64,000 nt of DNA from Adiantum capillus-veneris (GCA_014529385.2 CM043971.1:60902709-60966708), one strand, 5' to 3'; shown: positions 1 through 11,974, counted from the first letter of the stretch. A program made the numbers and translations. Notes: generated by a model from the sequence alone, not told the origin.

Positions 1-105
1 AGATGCTAATCCTGGTCCCTTGCCTGCCTTCCTTGCAGTGGCTTTTGTTCTAGCCATCTCACTGTACACCAAAAGAAGAGTCTCAATCCCCTTCTCTCTT
101 TCTAT

Positions 106-138
<33 letters not shown>

Positions 139-199
139 TTCTTTAGCTTAGCATATTTAAATAGAGAGAGAGAGAGAGAGAGAGACTGAGAGTGCCCAT

Positions 200-260
200 T
201 ACTAAAGGCGCGCGCGGAGCACGTTTTTACCTCAACAAACACCTCCGCGCGCCGTTAGTA
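200..260. repeat. 61-bp inverted-repeat unit, copy 1
   Basis: The left arm TACTAAAGGCGCGC (from 200) is answered by the right arm GCGCGCCGTTAGTA (to 260), with an A/T-richer middle. The next three units have the same length and plan, so this is a family rather than chance. It sits between a GA run and a CT run. Confidence 0.6.
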
Positions 261-284
261 TAGGGTAAAATAAATACACACATA

Positions 285-342
<58 letters not shown>

Positions 343-351
343 AATGCACAG

Positions 352-409
352 TACTAACGGCGCGCATAGAGACATGCACTACAGGTATGCCTCTCTACGC
401 GCGCCTTTG

Positions 410-412
<3 letters not shown>
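352..412. repeat. 61-bp inverted-repeat unit, copy 2
   Basis: The left arm TACTAACGGCGCGC is followed by ATAGAGA, and the right arm TCTCTACGCGCGCCTTTGGTA is nearly its complement. It is flanked directly by a CT run on the left and a GA run on the right. Confidence 0.6.
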
Positions 413-456
<44 letters not shown>

Positions 457-802
457 GTGTGTGTGTGTGTGTAAGTTATATTTGTGTGTATGTGTGTGTG
501 TGTGTGTTTGTATTTTAAAGATGTGTGTCTGTGTGTTTGTGAGTGTGTGTGTGTGTCTGTGTGTGTTTGTATTTTAAAGATGTGTGTCTGTGTGTTTGTG
601 AGTGTGTGTGTGTGGGTGTGTATGTGTGTGTGTATGTGTGTGTGTGTGTGTGAGACTGTTTGTGTGGGTTGTTTGCTAAGACTGTGCTTGGTACTGTGAC
701 AGAAACAGAGATAGAGAGATAGAGGCAAAGGCAGAGGGAGAGGCAGACCTTCGTTATGTCGATGGGTCGGCTTGCTGTCGAAGACGCAGACGACGGCTCT
801 TG

Positions 803-847
<45 letters not shown>

Positions 848-1524
848 ACTCACTCTCTTTCACGAGGTGTGGTTTTTCTCTCTCTTGACCTCTTTGTATG
901 ACGTACAAAAGTATACGGTCTCAATAATGACCACACGTGTGACAACATGCAAATATACTCTAATTTATAGTGACACGTGGGGCGCCGCCATGTGTATCCG
1001 TTATAAGTGTGATTTTGAGAGAGACAAAGAGAGAGAACAATAGAGAGAGAGAGAGAGAAAGAGAGAGAGTGATAAAGAGAGAGAGAGAGAGAGAGTCTTA
1101 GAGAGACAGAGAGAGAGAAAGAGAGAACAGATTGTGAGAGAGATAGAGAGAGGGAGAGAGGGAGAGACACAGATTGAGAGAGAGATAGAGAGAGGGACTC
1201 CTTACTCTCAGAGAGAGAGAGAGAGGGAGGGAGAGAGACAGAGTCAGTTTGACACACAAAAAAGCAATGGAGGAGACACCTCCCTTGGAGTTCCTGCAAA
1301 CCCCACCAACAAAAGGTGATCTCTCACTGTATTTCCAACAGTTGGTACAAATTGTGTGTGTGTGTGTGTGTGTGTGTGTCTAAACAAAGAAAAAGCCAGA
1401 ATGTTGTTCAACACACACACCTCAATACCCATACTTCCATAGACAGAGACACAGACACACATACACACAGACACACACACAGATATATACACATTGTCTC
1501 TCTCCCTCCCCTCTCTGTACACGT

Positions 1525-1585
1525 TACTAACGGTGCGCATAGCCAACCAAATATTGGCTCCAGCTCTCTCCGCGCGCCTATAGTA
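1525..1585. repeat. 61-bp inverted-repeat unit, copy 3
   Basis: The left arm is TACTAACGGTGCGC and the right arm is CGCGCGCCTATAGTA, exactly 61 bp end to end. The arms are more diverged than in copies 1 and 2. Confidence 0.55.
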
Positions 1586-1608
1586 TGGTTATGACTCTCC
1601 CTCAATTG

Positions 1609-1669
1609 TACTTAAGGCACGCGGAGAGAGTTGCAAAAAGCACTTTTCCGTCCTTGCGCGCCTTTAGTC
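1609..1669. repeat. 61-bp inverted-repeat unit, copy 4
   Basis: The left arm is TACTTAAGGCACGC and the right arm is GCGCGCCTTTAGT followed by C in place of the expected A. The span is again 61 bp. It lies only 23 bp from copy 3 and is followed by a GA run. Confidence 0.5.
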
Positions 1670-1782
1670 AAATAGAAAATTACAGAGAGAGAGAGAGAGA
1701 GTCTGTGTGTATTTTTTTAGTGTTCTTTGGAGAGAGAGAGAGAGAGACTATGTATGTTTTTGTTTGTGCTTTGGTGAGAGAC

Positions 1783-1897
<115 letters not shown>

Positions 1898-1904
1898 CTA
1901 TCAG

Positions 1905-1936
<32 letters not shown>

Positions 1937-2012
1937 TAGATAGATAGATAGATAGATAGTTCTATTATCGTCCTGAGAGGTCAAATATGACCTATGGGAC
2001 CAAATGAACATG

Positions 2013-2564
2013 TCACGTGGTGTGAGTGGAGTTCATAAGTGACTCTCGATGCTCAAAAATGGTTGAAATGAGCGTCGCAATAGAGAGTCCACATCGTGGT
2101 TGGGAGAGGAAGGTATGTAGGGAGAGCTCATGGCTGAATATATGGGGAAAAGAGGACCTAATGTGGTCAAAAGCTGAGCACTCAAGTAGTGTGTGGTACT
2201 CACTCTCTTGCACTTGACGAGGGCATAAGGTGCAAAGTCGATGACACTCCTCGCCAGTGCCCCAACGTCCTGTCTCGCAGCGTAGAGAATGGGAGCTAAG
2301 ACGAATGGAGGCAATGGTGCGGATCGCACTCAACGGGATGGGCTCAAGGATGTAGGAATGGGTTCGGTTACCTCGTTCCGAGAAGAAGAGAGATTTGTAG
2401 TTTGGGGCAACGTGTGTGGTGTAATGGCTGAAGCGAGAACCTTCGGATTTCTCCCAAGCCATGATACATTGGCGTTGTAAGAAGGCCTCATTAACTTGGG
2501 AGTCGATCGACGCATCCTTGACCAAGTGACATGCATCCCATCTTCCAAACCATTTCCAAACCAT
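2013..2564 (-). pseudogene. C-terminal fragment of a non-LTR (LINE-type) retrotransposon protein
   Basis: A 183-residue open frame resembles the tail found after the reverse transcriptase in plant LINE-type elements. It has a basic, Arg-rich RIRLSSHSLRCETGRWG-like stretch followed by a zinc-finger-like CTLCP...HTLLEC motif, that is C-x2-C then H-x4-C, and an F-D-H-I-R run. No reverse transcriptase core is visible upstream, so this is a 5'-truncated relic, the usual fate of LINE insertions. It lies just 3' of an unrecognised minus-strand ORF. The family assignment rests on the spacing of Cys and His and the surrounding pattern, which I recognise but could not search. Confidence 0.5.
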
Positions 2565-2579
2565 TTTCTTGCCATAGGT

Positions 2580-3362
2580 CTACAAATGTAGTTGACCCCT
2601 GACCTGAATGGTTAAACCAATCCTCCACTTCTTTGTTACTTTCCGATGGTCTTCATCTGGTGCTGCATCCTTCTCCTCTAACACCTCATCAGGATTCTGC
2701 ATGAGGAATCCAAACAGGTTGTTCAGGTAAATCATAAAGCCAAAGGCTTCCTGAATGAGTTTGCATTCTTTTTGATGCAAAGGGCAGGCTGAATGTCGGC
2801 AAGAGGGTGGTAATTCCCTATACTTCTTCAGTCCCTGTCCCTTTCCACCACAGTCATTTAAATGCACAAGAATCATAGTAGGCAGAACAAACCTTCCTAC
2901 CTGCACCATCACTTCAAACTTATCTCTGTAGGACTGCAAGAAATTAGTTTGCTGAGCTAACAGGTCTTCAATGTCAAACTTTGGATTAAACATAGAATGA
3001 ACTAGATCAAACTTGTCCCCAGCACCACAAGATGCTGCAAAATCAAACAGCCTCTCATCAGTTGCAGCTGGGTCTTCCAGAGAAGACACATCCTCTTTGT
3101 CTTTACATTTAGTTGCACAGGGACTTCCTTCTAGCACATCTGTATCATCTGAGAATTCTATATTCCTCTTTCTTGTATTTCTCTTCAGAAGTACTGTAGA
3201 GGGCACCACAGCCTTGTAGGGTGAGGGATTCTCTTGCCCTGGTGACCTCTTTGATTGATCTTCACCAATTGACTTTTCTTCAGATATGTCCTCACAAAAG
3301 TCAACAGTTCTTTTGGCAGATACATTAAGCAACTGAGCCTGCAAGGGTTGAAATCCTGGCAC
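2580..3362 (-). CDS. Unrecognised hypothetical protein (260 aa)
   Basis: This is a long open frame with balanced composition, unlike the microsatellite shadows nearby. The first half is acidic, polar and probably disordered, with patches of Lys/Arg, Asp/Glu and Ser. The second half is more globular, with a hydrophobic LPTMILVHLNDCGG stretch, a Cys/His cluster SCRHSACPLHQKEC that could bind zinc, and a hydrophobic AFGFMIYLNNLFGFL segment. It ends soon after a basic KVTKKWR stretch. It may be a second gene or extra exon of the decayed minus-strand transposon E1 immediately upstream, or a captured host fragment. I do not recognise the family, and the start codon is only the first Met of the frame. 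Confidence 0.35.
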   Translation of the reverse strand: MPGFQPLQAQLLNVSAKRTVDFCEDISEEKSIGEDQSKRSPGQENPSPYKAVVPSTVLLKRNTRKRNIEFSDDTDVLEGSPCATKCKDKEDVSSLEDPAATDERLFDFAASCGAGDKFDLVHSMFNPKFDIEDLLAQQTNFLQSYRDKFEVMVQVGRFVLPTMILVHLNDCGGKGQGLKKYRELPPSCRHSACPLHQKECKLIQEAFGFMIYLNNLFGFLMQNPDEVLEEKDAAPDEDHRKVTKKWRIGLTIQVRGQLHL

Positions 3363-3477
3363 AAGCTCTGGATCAGGTTTCAGCCTCTTCTGCCTACTAG
3401 ACCTTAATCCTATTCATCAGGAAACATGACAAGTCAAAACCATCAGGAAACATGACAACTCTGCCAAAACCAAACCA

Positions 3478-3483
<6 letters not shown>

Positions 3484-3541
<58 letters not shown>
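3484..3541. repeat. (CT)n microsatellite
   Basis: An uninterrupted CT dinucleotide run of about 58 bp lies immediately before the 3' splice-like site of the plus-strand exon at 3572. Confidence 0.95.
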
Positions 3542-3545
<4 letters not shown>

Positions 3546-3571
3546 TGTCATTTCTGACATTGTATGTGCAG

Positions 3572-4000
3572 TCTTGGATTGCTGACAAGGATGACTTCCT
3601 TCGGCGCCGGACAAGAGAGTATCGAGGAAGGGATGCGGCCCTAGCACAGTACCTTTCAAAGCTTTGCGAGTCGCCGATAGTAGTTTTTCACAATTCCATG
3701 TCACAAGAGGGTTCAATAGCAACTTACACATTCAAGACACTATCAGGCTTCTTGGGTGGACCGGTGCTGCCCAAAAGTGCAGATAAAGTCATTCTTGTGG
3801 ACAAAGTGTTTGCTAGAGATTGTTTTGGTTACTGCCCAGGCTATACAGGTGGTCGGGAAGCGTATTACTACACCTACACAGCAATGGCACTAGCTCTTGG
3901 TAGACAAAACCCAGATGAACTTTTAGAGTATGGCAAACATCTCATGATTCGTTACAAGGGTGACGTGCCAAAAAACAAAATAGAACCTGCAAAATCTTGA
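3572..4000 (+). CDS. Unrecognised plus-strand exon-like ORF
   Basis: The open frame becomes protein-like right after a pyrimidine tract and TGTATGTGCAG, a good 3' splice site, so I place the exon start at 3572. It runs about 142 residues to a stop codon at 3998-4000. Visible features are a basic start (FLRRRTREYRGRDAAL), a hydrophobic middle with VILVDKVFARDCFGYCPGY, and a Tyr-rich EAYYYTYTAMALALG helix. I recognise no family. It lies opposite in direction to the decayed transposon genes on both sides. It could be the terminal exon of a captured host gene or of a convergent transposon gene. No upstream exon was found. Confidence 0.35.
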   Translation, partial: SWIADKDDFLRRRTREYRGRDAALAQYLSKLCESPIVVFHNSMSQEGSIATYTFKTLSGFLGGPVLPKSADKVILVDKVFARDCFGYCPGYTGGREAYYYTYTAMALALGRQNPDELLEYGKHLMIRYKGDVPKNKIEPAKS

Positions 4001-4049
4001 TACACTTCAAGTAGCAATTGTATAAGATCATGTATAACATAAGCTTTGT

Positions 4050-6915
4050 ACAATGTCATCCACTCAGAGTATCTTTCTCCACTTGTGATTCACATACACC
4101 ATTGTCTCTCTCCACCTTCGTTGACTTTCACGAGCTCCGGAGTTGTTGTATGCCATTGATCTTTTAGTTTTTTGTTGTTGTAAATGTCTGATGGCTTGTG
4201 CTGTTGCTGAATTTGCCAAGACTTCTTTTGCCTGCATTCGATGAATGATTCTACGATAGAACCATTCAAATAGTTCTCTCAAACTGTTAGCCTTGATTCG
4301 AGAGCCACCATGTCGTGTGTGCTTGAAATAAGCATTTCTCGCCATTTAATGAGACTTTTCCATCCCTTGGGTATTCCATATTGCCGGGTTCCCATACTTC
4401 TGTATAAAATATGGCAAATGATTGAAGATGATGTGCTGGATATGAAAACAGATTAGTTAGAATGTTTTACAGTCACATATTTGCACATAAGAGAGAAAGA
4501 AATACATGATAATACCATGTAGTGAGTAATCTGGGTGTCTGTCCATGCTGTCTTGAATGATTTTTTCAGAAGGTTGAGATTTTCCTTGAACTTGTTCATA
4601 TCACCTTGTGACCAGTCATCTTTGTCTCACATCAAAAATAGGATGTCTATTGATCGCCAAACCTCAGCCTTCGCGTTACGAGTAGTTGGTTCGTGGTCTT
4701 TGACTGCAATATGTAGCTTTTTCCAGCTCTGATACTCTACCTTGCTAACATAAGATGTGTTATATATTTTTCCATGTTTTGTTAGCTTTGGATCTCTTGT
4801 ACCTTTGGGCTTAGATAAAAACCTCCGTGCCTTCACCCCACCGATGGATGGTTTGCATGGGACATCCTTCTCAGCAGTTGATCTCTTTTCATCCCGCTGG
4901 ATTTTCACATTGCCACCATGAAGCCCCATATCCGACAGTACCATTTCTAAGCACTGCAGGGCTACTTGTCGTTCTGCGGAGTTCTTAATCTTCCAAGCAA
5001 ACCCGATGTATAAGTAGACCAATTTCTCCACAATTCTACAAAGGGCATGCATTGTACAAATGTGGACATTCACAAGTGGTATTTTCAAAACCGGTCGAAA
5101 AGCGGGATCCTCAATGTGACGTGTTGGAGCTTTTCTCCACCACTTTGGGTCCATGACCTTTGCAGGCTCCATGCAGAACAAACACGGTGACTTTGCCATT
5201 GCACCCATTCCACAATTATACATGCACTTTAATGTTTTAAGGTCACCTGCAAGATGCCACTGAACTTGAAAGTCTCCCCTTCCATCTAGACGTAGTACCT
5301 CTCCCTGGTTAGTCTGTCGATCAATCACCTCCGGAATATTAGTTCGATGGAACACCCAATATAGAATCTCATGATCTTCTTTCTTTACCTGCAACACAAA
5401 ATAAATGAGACTTAAGTAGATCTGAACATTTGAGCTTACTTGAGAATCTCGCTTACCTCAAACTCACCAAGCCACCATATGTTAGATTCTGATTGAACAC
5501 TAAAATATAAAGGATCATCACTGGGACACTTTGAGAGGGCTCTATTCATTAAAGTAATAGTAACACGCTCTAGCTTTTTCTCTTTAACAAGCTCACACTC
5601 ATCCAGTTTTAACACAAAATGTAATAGCCCACGTGACTCTTCAAATGTGATGTTGTAAAACTCCACCATTCTCTTCTGTAGTATCCGCAGGTCCATAAAA
5701 ATATTGTTGAACTCATCATATGCCATGTTTGCTCCATGGCCACTGTAAGTTGCTTTAATATGAAAGGGCTGTCCAAGATAGTCTCCCTGTGCCTCGTTAA
5801 GCTGAAGCCTCTCTTTCCAAACACTTGAGGCTGATGGTAGAAGTTTGGATTTTATACCCTTCCTAACATAGATGGACGAGACAGACTTTTGAATAGCCGA
5901 ATATCCTCTTTTGCTTACACCAAGTGAATCAAGTGTGCCTTGTATCTCTTTTGCAGGCACTGAGTTCTCTGAAATAAAGTGGTCCACTACATTTCGTTGT
6001 AGGACCTTAAACTTCTTGTCATGTACTATATCTGCTGCCAGCCTTCTACTTATAAGTGGCTTCAATCTCTTTCCTATATTGGCTTTGGGGTCAATGTTTT
6101 CCTTGTCAGGATAGATTGAATCTCTACATGAAGACAATGCATAAGTAAATAACAGAAAATTTGCTTCACTAACACTATTTAGGCACATGAAAACAATGCA
6201 TAACAAGAAAAAACAAAAAGATTACTTAACTAAGACAATGTAGCCAACCAAGAAGCATCACCTTAATGCTCGGATTCTTTTCTTGAGACCTCCTGATGCA
6301 ACCTGCAATGTTTCAAGATTGCGCAATTTCTTCTTTCGGATACGACCACCCAAGATGGTGTCCTTCATTTGACAACTTCGCACCTTTCCTTTCAGTTCTT
6401 GTACCTCTGTTTTATGTTGCAAAATGGTAACCTGATCTGTAGAATGTAAATGTGAAAGGCGAACAATCTCACATTGTTGAGCTTGGAGAATGCTCTTGTA
6501 AGTTTCAGCTTCTCTTGTAAGTGATTTACAATAACCCAGAAGGCCCTTTTTCTCCATCACCAGCAAAGGTCAATAAGCTTGTAGGATTGACAAACGGTGG
6601 AGACGCATTAGTTATTGGATTCTTAGGGTAGAGAGAGCCTCTCGTCCAGATATCTATGTGTTTAGCTCCTTGAGCTCTGAGCGTGTCTATGGAAGCGGGA
6701 GGTATATGTGTGTTTGTTTTACTGCGCTTAATCAATGGTTGGTACTCATTGTCCAAATCAATGTGAAGGTGATATTTGGCTCGTTTCTGGGTAACATTTG
6801 TGACATTTGAGGAGTGCGCCATTAGCCAAATGTGCAGGTTTAATGGAAAGTGAATAGCGGCTGCGGATTCGTCCCTCCATGTTAGCCTCATTCCCTCCAT
6901 ATTGACGAGGTTCAT
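4050..6915 (-). pseudogene. E1: decayed multi-exon gene of an unnamed transposase-like family
   Basis: Reading right to left there is a DIW...LYP...GLLGYCK N-terminal region and a coiled-coil-like stretch (about 6260-6560). Next comes a helical region with GVSKRGYSAIQKS, then a core with FVLKLDECELVK, SESNIWWLGEFEV, QWHLAGDLKTLK and a CLFC pair. Last are a CTMHALCRIVEKL helix and a tail with WNTQGMEKSH and TRHGGS. Copy E2 at 14585-17420 matches every block in order. The alternating beta-strand D and GDLK patterns suggest an RNase-H-fold (DDE/D) nuclease; this is inference. Exon joints such as GAG|GTAAGC near 5450 and TTGCAG|GT near 5392 are preserved. It is broken by a frame change at an A-tract near 6553, a stop at about 4624 and a stop between KSH and MARN near 4345. 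Confidence 0.55.
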
Positions 6916-7119
6916 TCAATGCAACTGAAAAGAGGATTATCCCTCAATCACTACGAACGAATGTTCAGAAGAGTAAGGAATCTACTTAAAGTACACTTTT
7001 TGAAGTTTTACTATGAAAGACCCAACTCTTTTATTTGCCATTTTTTCTAGAGAGAGAGTGCAAAAAATACATTTTCTTAGAAGGCGCTCCAAATGACCTC
7101 CAAAATTTCCTAATGACTT

Positions 7120-9760
7120 TTTATTGTTGATTCTGGTGCTTTAGGAAATATGACATATCAGTCTAAGTGGCTCCATAACTATCATCCACTACCAGTTCAA
7201 CATGATGTTTATCTTACTGATGATACGACTTGTCAAGTAAAGGGTATTGGAGATTTATATCTTGGTACCTTATCTTCTTCCACTCCAGGTGATTATGATT
7301 GCAAAGTATGGCATCATCGTTTTGTTCATGCTGATTTCTCAAAACTCCTTGATCTTCAGCATCATGATCTTGTTCATGGAATGGATCTTAAAGCTCATCC
7401 CCATATGGGAATTTGTGAGTTTTGTGCTCTTGGGAAACATAATTGTAAACCCTTTCCTCTTTCAAATACAACTCATTCTCATGAAATATTGGATCTTGTT
7501 CATACTAATATATGTGGACCTCTACCTTCTTCGAGATCACAATATCGTTACTTCATTACTTTCATTGATGATTTCTCACCGTATATGACTGTATTTTACT
7601 TAGATAAAAATCTAAGGCCTTATCTATTTTCAAAAAATTCCACAAGGTTGCGGAACTTCAAATTGGTTGTCGCCTTAAGAAGCTTTGTAGTGACAATGGA
7701 GGCGAATATGTTTCTAGAGAGTTTGTGAATTACTGTGTTGACAGTGGAATTCATCATGAACACACTATTCCATATTCACCTCAACAGAACGGCATTGCTG
7801 AATGAAAGAATCGCACTATTCTCAATGTTGTAAGATGTATGCTAATTCATTCTTGTTTATCTCATGTTATCTGGGTTGAAGCTACTTTGACAACAATATT
7901 TATTCAGAATCATATTCCTACTACTGCACCCTCTAGTAAGATACCCATCACAACATGGACATGTGACATTCCTTTTGTATCTCATTTCAGAACCTTTGGA
8001 TGTATTGCTTATATTCATGTTGCCAAAGAAACACGAACAAAGCTTGATGCTCCTGGTCTTAAAGTTATTTTTATTGGATATTCTGACACTTCCAAAGGCT
8101 ACAAATTCTATGACCCTTTCTCCAAGAAAGTAATTGTGAATCGTGATGCTACTTTTAACACGAATAGCTTATGGGAGGCTCATGGTCCATGCATGATTCT
8201 GATGATACTAAATCATTGCCTCAAGCTTTTCCATTTCTTTCAGATGGTGAAACTCTTCCTATAGAGAAACTTTCCTCTTCACAACCATCATTCCAAATGC
8301 TACCAATGATGATATTGATATTTTTTTTGATCTGCCTATTGATTTTGAACATGGCTCATGTCATGTTTATGATGATGATATTGATGATAATGCTTTTTCT
8401 ACTTGTGAAGATCCCATTACTTATGATGAAGCTATCTCTTCACCACAAAAGGATCAATGGAAAGAGGCTATGGAAGCAGAGTATGATTCTCTTATCTCTA
8501 AAGATACATGGATACTAACTGAATTACCTCCTGGTCATACAACTATTAAGTGTAAGTAGGTGTATAAGACAAAAGTAAAAGCAGATGGATCTTTTGACAA
8601 GTTCAAGGCACATTTAGTTGCAAAAGGTTACTCCCAAGTAGCTGGTGTTGATTATCACGAGACCTTTTCACCAGTTGTTTGCATTACAAGTGTTCGAGTT
8701 TTATTGGCATTTGCTGTTCAATTTGATTTAGAAGCTCATCAAATGGATGTCCAAACTGCTTTTCTTAACGGTGACTTGGAAGAGGAAATTTATATGGAAC
8801 AACCAGAAGGGTTTGATATTCCAGGTAAAGAAGACCTTGTTGCTCAACTCCATAAGGCACCATATGGTCTCAAACAAGCTTCGCGAGCCTGGTATAAAAA
8901 ATTTGATCTTTTTTTTCACCTATAAAGGATTCATCTCTTGCTCTTCAGACCCCAGCTTATACATAAAACGCCAAGGTAGAAGTTTTGTGATTCTTGCTCT
9001 TTATGTGGATGATACTATTCAAAAGTTTGGGATGGAATCTGCATATTCAGCCAACACACCTTGTCTTGCGAGCTCTACGCATAACACTTCTGACAATGGC
9101 GGTCAACTTGTCACAAATCATCCTTATGCTAACTTGATTGGATGTCTTCAGTTTGTTGGCATGAACACTCGTCCTGATATTCTGTTTGTTGCTAATTATC
9201 TTGGACAACATCTTGCACGTTCTTCTCTTAAGCATTGGTGTGCAGCAAAGCGTGTGTTGAAATAATTGAAAGGCACTATAGATTTTGGTTTGGTCTATCG
9301 ACGAAAACTCACATAGGATTCTATACAATCTCTTTCTCTTTTGTGTTACACTGATGCAGACTAGGCAAGCTCACTAGTGGAAACTTATTCTTTACAAATG
9401 GTTGTCTTGTTTCTTGGACCAGCAAGAACAACGTTGTGTTGCAGTTTCTACGATTGAATCAGAATATGTTGCGGCATCACTTGCAGCTCGTGAGTTGATA
9501 TGGCTTCGATAACTATTGATTGATATTGGTCACTCTCCTCTTTCTAGCACGCCCTTACAATGTGACAACCAAAGTGCTATTAGTTTTGCAAAATACTATG
9601 TTCAACATAAAAGTCAAAGCACATTGCTGTCCATTATCATTATGTCAGGTATGAAGTCCGCAAAGGAACCATTATGGTTGAACACTGTCCAAGTGACTAG
9701 ATGATTGAAGACATTCTGACCAAAGGCCTCAACGAGTCACGTTTCATCCTCTTGCGCTCG
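7120..9760 (+). pseudogene. Ty1/copia pol polyprotein, 5'-truncated and broken
   Basis: The pol domains are in copia order. The aspartic protease site DSGA is at about 7126-7137 and the GAG-pre-integrase block WHHRF...CEFCALGKH at about 7310-7440. The integrase core follows, with ICGPLPSSRSQYRYF, FIDDFSPY and NGIAE. The reverse transcriptase (8560-9030) shows MDVQTAFLNGDLEEEIYMEQP, YGLKQASRAWY and the catalytic YVDD. The RNase H (9450-9620) shows ESEYVAA and CDNQSAI. Integrase before reverse transcriptase makes it copia, not Ty3. Damage includes a TGA after NGIAE near 7803, a stop at 8557-8559 and frame changes near 8915 and 9030. No gag, zinc knuckle, primer site or 5' LTR is seen before about 7100. 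It acts, when intact, in cytoplasmic particles and then the nucleus. Confidence 0.93.
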
Positions 9761-10035
9761 GAGCTTGGAGTTGCTTCGGCTTCACTCTTTCTAGATTAGC
9801 TTCTTTGCTATTGTAATAGCTTTGTACATATGACATTGTAATCCTATAGGTACCATGCACTATGCACACTCCACATCTGCACATTGTGATCTTTGAGTCA
9901 CTTGCATATTTGTACATAGATGCACAATTCACTTTCACATCAGCATCACTGGTTCATATTTTCACATTGTATAGGGGCTTGGGTTTTTCCCTTGAACTCC
10001 CTAAGGGTTTTTTCATCCAAAGCTAGAGACCTTTG

Positions 10036-10047
10036 TTTGAGTGGGGG
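10036..10047 (+). promoter_or_regulatory. Polypurine tract of the copia element
   Basis: TTTGAGTGGGGG lies directly before the TGTTGG that opens the 3' LTR. It is the expected primer for plus-strand DNA synthesis. The non-autonomous LTR element at 33813-44299 has the near-identical TTTGAGCGGGGG in the same place. Confidence 0.7.
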
Positions 10048-10187
10048 TGTTGGAGCTATATATGGCTCACTCTACTCAATTTGGTCTCACCTTTATATTT
10101 GTATCTTGTCCTCAATATGAATCAGTCTTTGGGAGTGTGCATGGTGTGTCTCTTGTCTCGTCTCTCTCTTTCTCTCTACATCTCAAC

Positions 10188-10188
<1 letters not shown>
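10048..10188 (+). repeat. 3' LTR of the truncated copia element
   Basis: It begins TGTTGGAGC after the polypurine tract and is taken to end at TCTCAACA just before a CA microsatellite, giving 141 bp. That is close to the 142 bp LTRs of the other copia-type element in the window, which begin TGTTGAGC and end CTCTCAACA. The 3' end is inferred from that comparison because the 5' LTR is missing. Confidence 0.55.
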
Positions 10189-10218
<30 letters not shown>

Positions 10219-10219
<1 letters not shown>

Positions 10220-11560
10220 GATGGAGATAAAGAAATAGGGATGGCGGGAAAGAGAGAGATCCATAGAGAGAGGTATACACATGTGAGATTACAAGGAGAT
10301 AAAGAGAAATGGTTGTAGGAGAAGTAACCATTTTGTGGTGTGCGCAATGCGTGTATGCTTTCGCTTCTATATAGTGCTTTGAAAAAGACCTTCTATACGT
10401 GAAAAAAATGGAATTCAAAAATTACTTTCTACTCTCTTCTCCTTACCTTCTCCATCTTTCTCTCTCTCTCTCTTCCTATCTCCCTCTCTTTCTCCGCATG
10501 GACATGCGGCATTAGGTTGGGATGCTTTCAACGGTACCATACATTAGAATGGAGGCATGCATGCAATGTGCACAGTAATCCCTTGAACAAGGAGGTGCTG
10601 CAGACCTACAACAGGCTATCTCTGTATGAGACCAGTACCTCCGTTTGACAGAGGGATTGTTTGTCTCTTACACTCCACAGTAGCTTGCGACCTACGGTCA
10701 TTCTCCACAATCCACACCACGGGGGAGTCAGGAAGGGACTCCTACATCCAAAGCCTCATAGCCACGGCACCTCAGTCTACGGTCCCTTCTTATCGTGCTA
10801 CTCCCCTTGCATTGTAGGGTCCCACTCCCATGGCATCCCGAGTCCCATGCCACTTCATTTTATTCCTGCTTTGCGAGAACACCGTCGACACACTTCTTCT
10901 AGCGATGCGTGTCGACGCTCGTCTCAAAGCAATGAGCTTTGAGAGAGACAAAGCGGCGGGGGATCTTGTGGCTTCTTGTTTTGGTAGTGAGAGGGGGGGG
11001 GGGGGGGGGGGGGCTCTGTTTCAAAATGTGTCGCCCCTGACGCAGAGGACGAGGATACTGACGCACCCGTTCTAGATATGCATGGACGCTACCACAAGGT
11101 AACGGCAGGGTGTTTTGACTCCATCTTCCGATTCTTATACATTTGATGTATAAGAACTGTTTTGTAAAGTTTAGAGACCAATTGTCCAATCATGCATGCT
11201 ACATTGAGAACGCGTTGCATGCTAGATTTCCAAATGCCCCCGATCAATGTTTTTCACAACAATGGTTGGAGGGATACATAAAACCTTTTCTGAAAAACAA
11301 GTAGTCCAATGTATCACATGCAGCAGCCAACCAAGTTAGAGATCTAGATGGGAGCTATTGAGTGGCAACATGGCAGATGCGGAGTGGGAGTGGACAATGC
11401 AAGAAAAGAGCGATCAGGCTGCAACGGGCTCATCCTACAAACAACGAAAATCTTTGCAACACAAACGTCCACGCACTATGGATCAGGAAGCAAAGCATCA
11501 TGGAAGAACATATATGTAAGATTGATTAAATTACAACCTAAATCGCTGACTATAAGATTA
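10219..11560. other. Anonymous spacer with a 21-G run
   Basis: It holds GA/CT-rich stretches (10220-10500), a poly-G tract at 10993-11013 and otherwise mixed sequence. Short open frames (for example 10626-10817 and 11348-11563) show no motif or compositional support. I see no gene, RNA or terminal repeat that I can defend. Confidence 0.6.
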
Positions 11561-11871
11561 TAGTTGATAGTTGATGATTTGTTGTTGCTAACTTAGAAAA
11601 ATATCACTCTTAGTCGACCAAGTTAAGAGATGGTCAAGTTTCGAGAGCAGCATATAATTTGATACTTCGTGATGGTTGTTTGAGAACAACCACATCTCTC
11701 CCGAGCAACTCGACGCAATGTTTAGATCACTACAAGCGGTAAGTTTAAACAAATAATTTTGTATCGACTGTTTTGAGCTATTGATATTTGTTTAATTTGG
11801 TTTGGGTTTATGTAGAGTCAGGGTGATCAAACGTACGTTCCTGTGGACGAGGAGGAGGAGGAGGAGGATTA
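11560..11871 (+). pseudogene. Possible two-exon 3' end of an unidentified gene
   Basis: A frame reading ENNHISPEQLDAMFRSLQA ends at a good donor (GCG|GTAAGT near 11740). After an acceptor-like TTTATGTAG it continues as SQGDQTYVPVDEEEEEED and a stop at 11869-11871. The acidic tail and splice sites suggest a real, old gene end, probably of a transposon. Upstream the frame is closed. It could belong to the CACTA transposase relic that follows. Confidence 0.3.
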
Positions 11872-11974
11872 GATAGAGAAATATTTGTCCAAACTTTCAA
11901 TTCAATTTTTTGTTTTTGTTGTGTACTCTTTCAAAAAACAATTGCTATTTCATTGTTTTATGCAAGTAAAAAAT

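Noticed and set aside
11729-11744. A CACTA terminus (CACTACAAGCGG)
   Set aside because: It lies inside an exon-like frame, has no subterminal GCGTCGCTAT repeats and departs from the family end after nine bases.
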